From: a virus
Strand: one strand, 5' to 3'
IMG/VR virus record: IMGVR_UViG_3300009183_000155
Span: 1-42,236 of that record
DNA: 42,236 bases
Shown here: piece by piece, positions 6,781 through 14,582 of the stretch
Layout: each line of letters begins with the position of its first letter
Position numbering within the stretch: position 1 is the stretch's first letter
Notes under the pieces: generated by a model
The model's database searches: none
Told to the model about the DNA's origin: nothing
The model's input: only the letters and a program-made list of their open reading frames with translations
Translations under genes and position numbers: made by a program

Positions 6781-7962
6781 ATGGCTATTACTATTCTCGG
6801 CAGTACATCCAGCGGCGGCGGCAGCTCCACTCCTGTGGTGCAGACCTTACCAAACAACGATGCCACCATTGCCGCTGGCACGACCGTGGCAAGAATTCCG
6901 GCCCTCTCTTCCAGCAGATTTTACAACCTGCCCCTGGCCAGTGGTTATGCCAATGGTAGCACCTTGACGATTTTGGATTCGGCTGGCTCGCTGAGTGCTT
7001 CAGTGGTTGCAAGTATCAGCAGCGCCACTGACATTATTAATGGTGCGAACCCTCTCATTTTATCCACGCCCTATGCCTCGCCCGTCCTGATATCCAATGG
7101 GGTTGACAAATGGACACTGGACATCCGTGGCGTGTCCAGAGGCGGCACCGGGGCGACTGATGCCGCCGCGGCGCGGACAAATCTTGGGCTGGGGACGGGT
7201 AATACTCTAGCGTTGACGGGTCTTACATTAGGCACTTCTGGAAATTTATTCGGAGGCACAAATCTCATTGAACAGCGGAACGGAACCAATGCGCAGGCGT
7301 TTCGGGTTTACAACACTCTTCCAAGCAGCGGATCAACTGCTGGAGAATGGTTTGAGGTGGACTGGCAGAGCACTTTTAACACAGTTAAAATTGGTCCTAA
7401 TAAAGGGGTTACTGGAAATCGCAGGGCCTTTAATTTGTGCATTGATGGCAACGCATATTTTGGTCTATCAAAAGACGGCGCATCATCTGGAGCTTGGTGG
7501 TGCATTGCCACATCCGGCCATTTGATTACCAATAGCCACAACACCTACGACATTGGCGCTGCTGGCGGGGTTAATTGTCCGAGGAATATTTATGTGGCCG
7601 GACTTGGCACATTTGGGGGGACCGTCACTACTGGCGGGAGTCTGATCCTGGGCAACTCCGCTGGCACAATATCTCTGTCTGGCGCATTGATAAATATTGG
7701 AGCGGGTGCAACAACAGGTATTTTGCTGGCACCTGGAGGCACGCCTACTATGCACTTAGGCGGCACCACCTCCGCATTTCCCGCGATCAAGCGCAACGGG
7801 ACCGGGATTGATATTGTGCTGGCAAATGATTCCGGGTTTGCTCCGATTAAAGGCAAAATCACCACGGACACCGCCTATACCGCCACTGTAGTAGCCGCAA
7901 CTGGCTACATCACCATCTACGACTCGACCGGAACTGCATACCGAGTGCCGTGCGCTGTTTGA
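6781..7962 (+). CDS. Tail fibre-like receptor-binding protein
   Basis: This 393-residue protein is beta-rich throughout (S/T/G/N-rich). At about residues 119-138 it carries the phage tail-fibre repeat GGTGATDAAAARTNLGLG, a widely shared junction motif in tail fibres and collars. Downstream are repeated GTFGGTVTTGGSLIL-type beta-helix turns and a short conserved-looking C-terminal domain (from about 365). The position after the neck genes and before the lysin candidate fits host recognition. Its GC content is visibly lower between 7200 and 7600, as is common in exchanged fibre genes. Start at ATG 6781 with no Shine-Dalgarno sequence. Confidence 0.75.
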   Translation: MAITILGSTSSGGGSSTPVVQTLPNNDATIAAGTTVARIPALSSSRFYNLPLASGYANGSTLTILDSAGSLSASVVASISSATDIINGANPLILSTPYASPVLISNGVDKWTLDIRGVSRGGTGATDAAAARTNLGLGTGNTLALTGLTLGTSGNLFGGTNLIEQRNGTNAQAFRVYNTLPSSGSTAGEWFEVDWQSTFNTVKIGPNKGVTGNRRAFNLCIDGNAYFGLSKDGASSGAWWCIATSGHLITNSHNTYDIGAAGGVNCPRNIYVAGLGTFGGTVTTGGSLILGNSAGTISLSGALINIGAGATTGILLAPGGTPTMHLGGTTSAFPAIKRNGTGIDIVLANDSGFAPIKGKITTDTAYTATVVAATGYITIYDSTGTAYRVPCAV

Positions 7963-7976
7963 TAACAATTTTACAC

Positions 7977-8165
7977 ATGAACCCAACCTACAAACAAAAC
8001 CTAGTCACCAGTCGCAACGCCAACCTTGCAGAACAGTGCGATCTTAAAGAGCGCCTGAAGCAACTGGAGAGCGAAGAGACGCAGCTCAAAGGCGCGATTG
8101 CCATCCTGACGCAAATTGAATCCGCTGAAGCCGACAAAGCCAAGGCTGAACAACCCACTACCTAA
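7977..8165 (+). CDS. Small coiled-coil protein
   Basis: A 62-residue protein from the ATG at 7977. Residues 18-55 form a clear heptad-like helix (ERLKQLESEETQLKGAIAI). It is hydrophilic with no membrane segment. It lies between the tail fibre and another small protein. It could be a fibre chaperone or a trimerisation partner; this is guesswork from position and shape. Confidence 0.6.
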   Translation: MNPTYKQNLVTSRNANLAEQCDLKERLKQLESEETQLKGAIAILTQIESAEADKAKAEQPTT

Positions 8166-8171
8166 TAACAT

Positions 8172-8504
8172 ATGGCCACAATTACTATTCCGCTCAATAC
8201 TCCCGCCGAACGTCAAGAGGTAACGCCAAAGACGTTCAATGAACTCTACATCATGGATCTTGCCATCTCCGCACGGTCTATGGGCGAGCAGGATTCTGTT
8301 TACGTTGAGTACGTCCCATTTGATCAGGCAACTGGTGATCGACTCCTGTCTGATCGGCGGGAAATCCGGCTCCCATTTTGGGAAATTGTTAATGAAGTTC
8401 CGTCTGCTGCTGCGGCTTTTGCGGCGGTTGCTGCCGCCATCCCTGATCTGATTGCTTACCAAGAGGCAAAGCAAGCGGCTGAAGCTGCCGCAATCCCAAA
8501 ATAA
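8172..8504 (+). CDS. Small unknown protein, tail region
   Basis: This 110-residue protein has a compact beta-rich N-terminal part (residues 1-75, with YVEYVPFDQATGDRLL near 44-59) and an alanine-rich C-terminal helix (from about 76). No motif recognised. It lies 6 bp after the coiled-coil gene and 1 bp before the lysin candidate, so it is co-transcribed with the tail fibre group. Confidence 0.65.
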   Translation: MATITIPLNTPAERQEVTPKTFNELYIMDLAISARSMGEQDSVYVEYVPFDQATGDRLLSDRREIRLPFWEIVNEVPSAAAAFAAVAAAIPDLIAYQEAKQAAEAAAIPK

Positions 8505-8505
8505 C

Positions 8506-9045
8506 ATGAACGCCCTGCTGCCCGCTACCCGCCCCCGACTGGGCCGTGAGGATGCCCTCGCCCGGCTTGCTGCGGCAGGCGTGATGCGCATCCCGCAGGA
8601 GGTGGTGGTGATGGCGCTGCGGGGCTACTACCAAGAGGTGGAAAGCAGCAACCAGCGGGGGATTTACGATGATGCGATGGTCATCTTTGGCACGGATCAC
8701 TACAGCACCTACAATGCCAACGTGGATCCCAGCGTGTTCCGGACGCACATCGCAAGGCTGAAGCCGGGAGTCTATGAATATCAGATCGGCATCCACGGCC
8801 TGAGCAAACCCAAGGCGCGACAATATCAAGCCTACGTGCAGGCGAGCGAGGTGACGGTGATCCGCGACGGCGAGGGCGAGGATACCGGTTGGTTCGGGAT
8901 CAATCTCCACCGTGGCGGGGACAGCGGCACTTCCTCCCTGGGCTGCCAAACCATCCCTCCGGTACAGTGGACGGCATTCAACGCCACGCTGAAAGACCAG
9001 TTGGCCCGCCGGGGACAAGCGACCTTCCGCTACGTCCTGATTTAA
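8506..9045 (+). CDS. L,D-transpeptidase (YkuD)-like peptidoglycan enzyme, lysin candidate
   Basis: The 179-residue product ends with a motif resembling the YkuD active site: H135-RGG, then SSLGC147, followed by QTIPPxQW. In this superfamily the histidine and cysteine form the catalytic pair acting on peptidoglycan stem peptides. The H-to-C spacing is shorter than in cellular enzymes but similar to phage relatives as I recall them. The first 45 residues are helical, with LAAAGVMRIPQEVVVMALRGYY. There is no signal peptide, so release would depend on a holin. The best interpretation is an endolysin-like or virion-borne wall enzyme. Confidence 0.55.
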   Translation: MNALLPATRPRLGREDALARLAAAGVMRIPQEVVVMALRGYYQEVESSNQRGIYDDAMVIFGTDHYSTYNANVDPSVFRTHIARLKPGVYEYQIGIHGLSKPKARQYQAYVQASEVTVIRDGEGEDTGWFGINLHRGGDSGTSSLGCQTIPPVQWTAFNATLKDQLARRGQATFRYVLI

Positions 9046-9050
9046 CGGCA

Positions 9051-9092
9051 CCATCAACTATCAACCATCAACCATCAACTTTTAACCATCAA
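9051..9092 (+). repeat. CCATCAA heptamer array in a gene leader, six units
   Basis: Six contiguous 7-bp units, four or more matching CCATCAA closely, end three bases before the ATG at 9096. The leader lacks any Shine-Dalgarno sequence and contains no G from 9050 to 9095. Confidence 0.9.
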
Positions 9093-9095
9093 CCC

Positions 9096-10898
9096 ATGCG
9101 AACCCCCACTGCCCCAGAAGATGGCCAGCTCCTCGAGGAACTGGACACGGCCTTCTATGGGGTGGACAACCGCCGGGAGCCGGGCCTGCTGCGTAGTCCC
9201 CGCGGATACAATGCCAGCAACCAGGAGCTAAGTAATCCGGGCCTGCTGGCAGATGCGCTGAATGTGCGCCTGCGCGATGGCAATGTGACGCGGCGCGGCG
9301 GGATCCTGCCCCCGGCGGATTTAAACGCGCCCGACTTTGTCACCCTGGTGGGCAGTGGGATCTGGCAAGATCCTGATGCCTCTGAATGGCTGGTGGCGCT
9401 GCGCCCCACGGAGACCTGGCTGACGGCGAGCAATCGCAGTCCGCTCTGCCTGCCCCTGCCCGCCGGAGTGACCCTGGCGGAACCGGTGGAGGTGGTGCAG
9501 ACCTTCAACCGGCTGCTGCTGTTGCGCGGATTTGACCTGCCGCCACTGGAGTGGCTGGGCGACTATTCCCAGCCTTGGCAAATCGTGGAACGCAGCCCGG
9601 TGGAAGAGGATACGGCCAGCTTTCTGGATGCTCTGCCGCCCACGGCCTGGGCGATCACCACGCAGGACCGCACGTTCTTCCCGGTGGATGGCGATACCCT
9701 GGGCTGGTCTGACCTGCTGGACTATACCCGCGTGGATACCGCTCTGGCCCGCGAGCGATTCAATGAGGGAGAGTCTGACAGCATAACCGCCGCCGCCCCC
9801 TATCAAGGTAACCGTCTGGTGGTCTTTAAGAACCGCTGCATCTACTACATGGAAGGGCTGACTCCGGCGATGGATGCCTACCGGATAGACAAGCTCCCCA
9901 TCCAGGTGGGCTGCATCGCCCGACGCACTCTGGCGGCAGTGGGCGGTGACCTGTATTTCCTGGGAGAGGGTGGCCTGTATTCCATGGGGCAAACGATCAA
10001 TAACGGATTGCGCGGGGAAGCGGTGCCGCTGTCCTTCCCGGTGCAGGGCTGGATCGACCGGATCAACTGGACCTATGCGGACAAGGCGGTAGCCATCTTC
10101 GACGGTACGACAAATCTTTACACCCTGGCAGTACCGCTGGACGGTGCCACCACCAACAATGCGCTGCTCCACTATGACACGGTGAACCAGCAATGGATCG
10201 GGCTGGACCGATTTGACAAACCGACCAATGCCGCGCTCTCCGGGGTGCCGGCCGGGAATGTGCTGGACCCGGCCCGCCCCTGGGAGATCCGCCAACGCAC
10301 GGACCTGCTGCAAGGGATTAACCGGCTGCATCTGCACCCTGTCTTCGGACGGCCCGCCGTGATCATGACCACGGGCAAGGCGAAGTTTTTCCTGTTGGGC
10401 GAGGCGGAATATGACACTGTGGATGGGATCAGCTATGAACCGCTGATGCGGGTGCGCACGCGGGGATATCTGCTGGGCACGCTGCAAATGAAACAGGTGC
10501 AGCAGATCTGCCCCAGCATAGCCACCCAGGATGCGGAACTGACGCTGCTGGCATGGACGGATGGGGTGAGCGAGGCGCAGCCGCTGCTCCGCGCCCAACG
10601 CCGCAGCCGCTACGGCAGCCGGAACTGGCGGCAGACCGCCTACGCGCCGGAGAATACGGGCAATGACTTCGCCAAGCCGGACCGGGAGGACTACACCTGG
10701 AAGATCGAGGACCAGCCGCGCCTTAATAACGGGATCACCCTGGGCCTGCTCCAGGACTACCAAGAACCCTGCCCGGTGCTGGCGCGGGACTGCCGCTGGC
10801 TGGCGCTGGAACTGATCAATACCACCGGACGCTGCACGCTGCGCAGCATCACCGCCAGCGGCCCCGCGCCCCGGCACCACGCCCGACCTTCTACCTGA
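9096..10898 (+). CDS. Tail tube / packaged-DNA stabilisation protein
   Basis: This 600-residue protein resembles the beta-propeller-like tail tubular or stabilisation proteins of podoviruses. Near residues 48-72 it has the characteristic LLADALNVRLRDGNVTRRGGI segment split across two lines of the fold. Repeated WIGLD/YDTVNQQW blades lie in the middle (about 340-370), with a VRTRGYLLGTLQMKQV-like segment near 450. In this group such proteins plug the tail tube after DNA packaging. The in-frame region before 9096 is excluded because it comprises the heptamer array and the end of the lysin gene. Confidence 0.65.
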   Translation: MRTPTAPEDGQLLEELDTAFYGVDNRREPGLLRSPRGYNASNQELSNPGLLADALNVRLRDGNVTRRGGILPPADLNAPDFVTLVGSGIWQDPDASEWLVALRPTETWLTASNRSPLCLPLPAGVTLAEPVEVVQTFNRLLLLRGFDLPPLEWLGDYSQPWQIVERSPVEEDTASFLDALPPTAWAITTQDRTFFPVDGDTLGWSDLLDYTRVDTALARERFNEGESDSITAAAPYQGNRLVVFKNRCIYYMEGLTPAMDAYRIDKLPIQVGCIARRTLAAVGGDLYFLGEGGLYSMGQTINNGLRGEAVPLSFPVQGWIDRINWTYADKAVAIFDGTTNLYTLAVPLDGATTNNALLHYDTVNQQWIGLDRFDKPTNAALSGVPAGNVLDPARPWEIRQRTDLLQGINRLHLHPVFGRPAVIMTTGKAKFFLLGEAEYDTVDGISYEPLMRVRTRGYLLGTLQMKQVQQICPSIATQDAELTLLAWTDGVSEAQPLLRAQRRSRYGSRNWRQTAYAPENTGNDFAKPDREDYTWKIEDQPRLNNGITLGLLQDYQEPCPVLARDCRWLALELINTTGRCTLRSITASGPAPRHHARPST

Positions 10899-10901
10899 CC
10901 T

Positions 10902-12572
10902 ATGCCATCTTCCCCTGTCTCCCTCACTGTTACGCCCGGCTACACGTTTCCCACCTCATCCTCACGGATCGGGGCCACGGAGCTGAATCTGGCTGCCAAT
11001 CCCGCCGTGCGCCTCGTGCCCAATGGTGCCCTGGGACCGGAGTTCCTTGATATGAATGCCATAGCGCAGGCCACAAGCGATGCAGCCACGCGGAACTATT
11101 TGCAGAAGGGGAACTTCGCCTACGAGGACTGGCAAAACGGCAACGGCTTGAGCGTGCTCGCCGGGGCGACCAGCAGCAATGCGCAAGGCTGGTATGCCCG
11201 GCCTATCGGCGGCCCAGTGACGGTGCTGCGCGCAGAGGATAGCCCAGGGAATAAGAGCACCTGGAGCGCGGAATTGCAGGCCGGCACGGGAGTGACCCAG
11301 CTGGACTATTACTCCTGGATCCCGCCAGCAGTGGGTTCCGGATTCCGGGCAGGGAATGTGACCTTCAGCCTGTGGGTGAAGAATCTTACCAACGCAGCAA
11401 TCAACTGCCGCCTGTTCTGCGATGTGGCATCCAATACCAATGAGCGCGCCACCCTGACCAATCAGGTGCCAGGCACGCTGACCAGCATTCCAGTGAATAC
11501 CTGGACGCGCCTGACCCTGACGGTGGATGCCGCCACCCTATCCCTCCAGAAAGGTAGCGGCTGGGGCCTGCGCACCACTGCCCTGACCGCTCCCGGAAAT
11601 GCTATCCGCATTGCCGAAGCGCAATTTGAAGCCACCACCACCGCCACCAGCTTTGCCCGCCCGGTGCCACCTGCGGCGTCTCTGGCATTCCTCTCCCGCC
11701 TGACGGATGCAGAGCGGGTGCTGGGTGCGGAAATAGTGGTGCAGTTGTCCAGTGGTGAGCTGCGATTGCTGCCTTCCCCACCCACCAGCATCTTTGCCCC
11801 AGTGCTCGGCTTTGACCGGACCAATGGCATTCCGGTCTGGATCGATAGCAAGGGATTCATCGAAGTCTATCAATACACCGGAGCAGATCAACTGCTGACG
11901 GTGCCCGCCGGTATCACCAGCATGGAGGTGTACTGCTGGGGCGCTGGCGGGAGAGTCACGGCGGACAAGCCTAGTGGTGTAGGCGGATTTGCCTATGGTA
12001 CGTTCCCAGTAGTTGCCGGACAATCTTTCACTTTGGTGGTAGGCGGTGCCGGTGGAACCTCGACTGCTGGAGCCTATGGATTTGGCGGCACCGGGGATAC
12101 TAATTATGCCGTTGGCGGCGGACTAAGCGGACTTTTCAGCGGCACCACCAAAGTACTGGAAACGGACGCTGCCCGCGCCCTACTCATCGCAGGAGGTGGT
12201 GGCGGCGTCGATTCACATAATAATGTGGCTGCAGGCAATGGAGGCGACACGGATCCCAACTGGGGCGGAGGCGAATCCACCATGCGCGGCTTTCCTGGGA
12301 CTGCCAACGTAAGCAATTCTGGAGGCGGGGGCTATGCTGGCGGGGGTGATGGTGCCTATTATGCTGCCAAAGGCGGCACCAGCTACCGCCGCACCAGCGG
12401 TACCTACCCCACCACTGGCAGCACCACCGGAGGTTTGGAATTCACCGCCCGCACCACCCCGGTGGTGGCCGGCCAGCAACTCACCGTGCCCGGCAGCACC
12501 AACGCAAAATACCAGAACCAAGCCGGACAGAGCGGACGCAACGGTCTCATCGTTGTGAAATGGATCCCTTGA
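10902..12572 (+). CDS. Tail fibre/spike with glycine-rich C-terminal domain
   Basis: The 556-residue product has three parts. The first is an N-terminal anchor region (1-110). The second is a jelly-roll-like carbohydrate-binding module (about 130-255, with W-RLTLTVDAATL near 208-220). The third is a glycine-rich region (from about 325) beginning YQYTGADQLLTVPAGITSM and continuing as repeated GGAGG/GGGG turns. This last pattern is the Gly-rich lectin-like or polyglycine sandwich found at the tips of phage adhesins. It probably contributes to receptor binding. Start 4 bp after the previous stop; no Shine-Dalgarno sequence. Confidence 0.65.
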   Translation: MPSSPVSLTVTPGYTFPTSSSRIGATELNLAANPAVRLVPNGALGPEFLDMNAIAQATSDAATRNYLQKGNFAYEDWQNGNGLSVLAGATSSNAQGWYARPIGGPVTVLRAEDSPGNKSTWSAELQAGTGVTQLDYYSWIPPAVGSGFRAGNVTFSLWVKNLTNAAINCRLFCDVASNTNERATLTNQVPGTLTSIPVNTWTRLTLTVDAATLSLQKGSGWGLRTTALTAPGNAIRIAEAQFEATTTATSFARPVPPAASLAFLSRLTDAERVLGAEIVVQLSSGELRLLPSPPTSIFAPVLGFDRTNGIPVWIDSKGFIEVYQYTGADQLLTVPAGITSMEVYCWGAGGRVTADKPSGVGGFAYGTFPVVAGQSFTLVVGGAGGTSTAGAYGFGGTGDTNYAVGGGLSGLFSGTTKVLETDAARALLIAGGGGGVDSHNNVAAGNGGDTDPNWGGGESTMRGFPGTANVSNSGGGGYAGGGDGAYYAAKGGTSYRRTSGTYPTTGSTTGGLEFTARTTPVVAGQQLTVPGSTNAKYQNQAGQSGRNGLIVVKWIP

Positions 12573-12596
12573 TCGTACTCTTATCCCACCAATATC

Positions 12597-13592
12597 ATGG
12601 CCCGTGGCGCTACTACAAATTCACTGATTCAGCAATCCAGCCAGAAGGCAAACTCGCGCCCAATTGATAGCGGCACAAAGACAACAACTTCGGACAAGGC
12701 CCCACAGATCAACCTCCTGAAAATGGGGCGCGATAGCCTGCAACTGCAGCGGGAAGCCCTGCCGCAGCAGCTGGAAATGCAGCAGACGTATGGCCCGCAA
12801 TTCGCCGCGGCGGATGTGGCCACAGCCAATGCCCGCGCCTCCGGCGAGATGGCCGGCGTGAGCGCCAATGGGGCAAACTTCAACCGCGCCCTGCGCAGCG
12901 CCTCCCCGGAGATCGACCAAGCGACCAGCGCCATTACCGGCAACCTGAGCCAGCTGGGCCCCAGCGACATCGAGCGCGAGCAGCAGCGCCAAGCCCTCGC
13001 TGACCTGCAGCTGGGCGGGCAGCTCAGCCCGGAGGAGACCCGCACCGCCAACCAAGCCGCCCGCGCCGCCTTCGCCGCCCGTGGTCTGGGACGCGGACAA
13101 AATGCCGCGATAGGCGAGGTGATGAACCGCGAGCAATACGCCAACAGCCGCCGCGACCAACGCCGTGGCTACGCCAGCGCAGTGGATGGGCAATCCATCA
13201 ACCGCCGCAACACGGACGCCGCCATCGCCAACAACGCGCAAAACACCCTGGGCAGTTTCTACGATCCCCAAATGCGCCTCTACGGACGCGGCGGCAGTGC
13301 GGTGAGCGGCCAAGTGGCAGGCCCCAACGCGGGCAGCCCGTACCTGCAAACCGCCGGCCAAGTGGCCACCGCCAACCTGAACGCGCAGGACGCCTTCCAG
13401 GCCCGGAAACAGGAACAATATCAATTCGGCGTAAACCGGGAGGACAGCTACTATTTCAGCGAGCAAAACCTGGCCAACGGCAACGCCAACGCCGCCGCCG
13501 CCCGCAAAGCCAGCACCACCAATGCCGTCATCGGAGCCGCTGGCACCGCCGCCGGAGTCGCCGCCTACGCGTGGATGCTGGGCCTCCTCTAA
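12597..13592 (+). CDS. Internal virion (DNA ejection) protein candidate
   Basis: This 331-residue protein is rich in A, Q, N, R and G. It has a long helical middle (about 40-230) and one hydrophobic segment at the extreme C-terminus (about residues 312-331). It precedes a second low-complexity protein and the 2592-residue giant, reproducing the podovirus trio of ejection proteins that cross the envelope ahead of the DNA. No enzyme motif was seen. The leader (12573-12596) is nearly free of G. Confidence 0.55.
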   Translation: MARGATTNSLIQQSSQKANSRPIDSGTKTTTSDKAPQINLLKMGRDSLQLQREALPQQLEMQQTYGPQFAAADVATANARASGEMAGVSANGANFNRALRSASPEIDQATSAITGNLSQLGPSDIEREQQRQALADLQLGGQLSPEETRTANQAARAAFAARGLGRGQNAAIGEVMNREQYANSRRDQRRGYASAVDGQSINRRNTDAAIANNAQNTLGSFYDPQMRLYGRGGSAVSGQVAGPNAGSPYLQTAGQVATANLNAQDAFQARKQEQYQFGVNREDSYYFSEQNLANGNANAAAARKASTTNAVIGAAGTAAGVAAYAWMLGLL

Positions 13593-13635
13593 AATTTCTC
13601 CATTTTCCAATTTCCAAATTTCCCCATTTCCTGCC
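13593..13635 (+). repeat. Low-complexity pyrimidine/A leader (TTTCCAA-like units)
   Basis: Repeats of TTTCC[A/C]A-type words fill the gap before the ATG at 13636. G is nearly absent and there is no Shine-Dalgarno sequence. Confidence 0.7.
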
Positions 13636-14580
13636 ATGGCCTACTCTCCCCGCTCGGATCTCCTCACCCCCACCGTGGCCCCGGACACCCAGGGCTATGG
13701 CCCCGGCATCACCGCCGGGATGAATAACTTTTCCAGCTTGGTCACTCAAGGCCTGGCCAATAAACGGCAGGACCAGCGCGATCAGAAACTCTGGGACCAG
13801 ACCCTGATCCGCGACAAGGCCAACTTCGACCACGACTACAGCATGATGGACCGGAAGGACACCCTCATGGACAAACGGGAAGCCACCAGCAAGCAGGACC
13901 TCTCCGAATTTTCCATGGGCATCTGGGAAGCCATGAAGTCCCAGAAGCCAGACCTGATCTCCCCGGAAGTGAATGACAAATTCTACGGAGCCAACGCCAA
14001 CACGCGCAACGCCCTGGCCCTGACCAAACAAAAGGAACTGGCAGATGCCATGAAATCCCAGATGGAAGCAGACCGCCGCACTGCGCAAGCCAAAGCCGCC
14101 AATAACTGGAACCAGACCCCAAACCCAAACAACATGATCAATGACCTTGGATCAATGACCAGCAGTAAGACCCAAGGCCAAGCCGGATTCCAAGACATCG
14201 GCAATGGCGTGACCGCAGCCTTCGGACCGGACGGCAGGCCTATTAACCCAGCTTACCTCCTGCAAGGTCCCACCAATTCCTCAACCAATCTCTGGGACAG
14301 TAACCAGCAAGGGCTTCCCCCTGACTTTAAACCCTTGATCCCGCCAAAATCCAAAGAAACCGACAAGACAAAACTGGTCCCCCGGCAGAACTCCAATGGA
14401 GGCGTGACTTGGTATGACCCCTACACTGGCCAACCCGTAGCCGGTGCCGATATGCCACCCCCACCAACCGCTGCTGCCCCTGACCCAGGTGCCCGTAGTG
14501 CCTCCGGCTACTACCGGCCCCAAGGGAATGCCTACCTTCCTGCCGGTTCCAATACAACGGTGGGAGGAATCCGATATTAA
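13636..14580 (+). CDS. Internal virion protein candidate
   Basis: A 314-residue hydrophilic protein read from the ATG at 13636; an upstream in-frame start would lie inside the previous gene. Residues 20-130 are highly charged and helical (KRQDQRDQKLWDQTLIRDKA near 41-60). The C-terminal half is rich in P, N, G and S and probably disordered. It lies 2 bp before the giant polyvalent gene. It is likely part of the ejected protein set; no motif gives a specific role. Confidence 0.6.
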   Translation: MAYSPRSDLLTPTVAPDTQGYGPGITAGMNNFSSLVTQGLANKRQDQRDQKLWDQTLIRDKANFDHDYSMMDRKDTLMDKREATSKQDLSEFSMGIWEAMKSQKPDLISPEVNDKFYGANANTRNALALTKQKELADAMKSQMEADRRTAQAKAANNWNQTPNPNNMINDLGSMTSSKTQGQAGFQDIGNGVTAAFGPDGRPINPAYLLQGPTNSSTNLWDSNQQGLPPDFKPLIPPKSKETDKTKLVPRQNSNGGVTWYDPYTGQPVAGADMPPPPTAAAPDPGARSASGYYRPQGNAYLPAGSNTTVGGIRY

Positions 14581-14582
14581 GC

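Noticed and set aside
9321-10880. Reverse-strand frame of 519 codons opposite the tail tube gene
   Set aside because: It is composed of Gln/His/Arg/Pro-rich shadow sequence with no domain, while the forward strand carries a recognisable tail protein.
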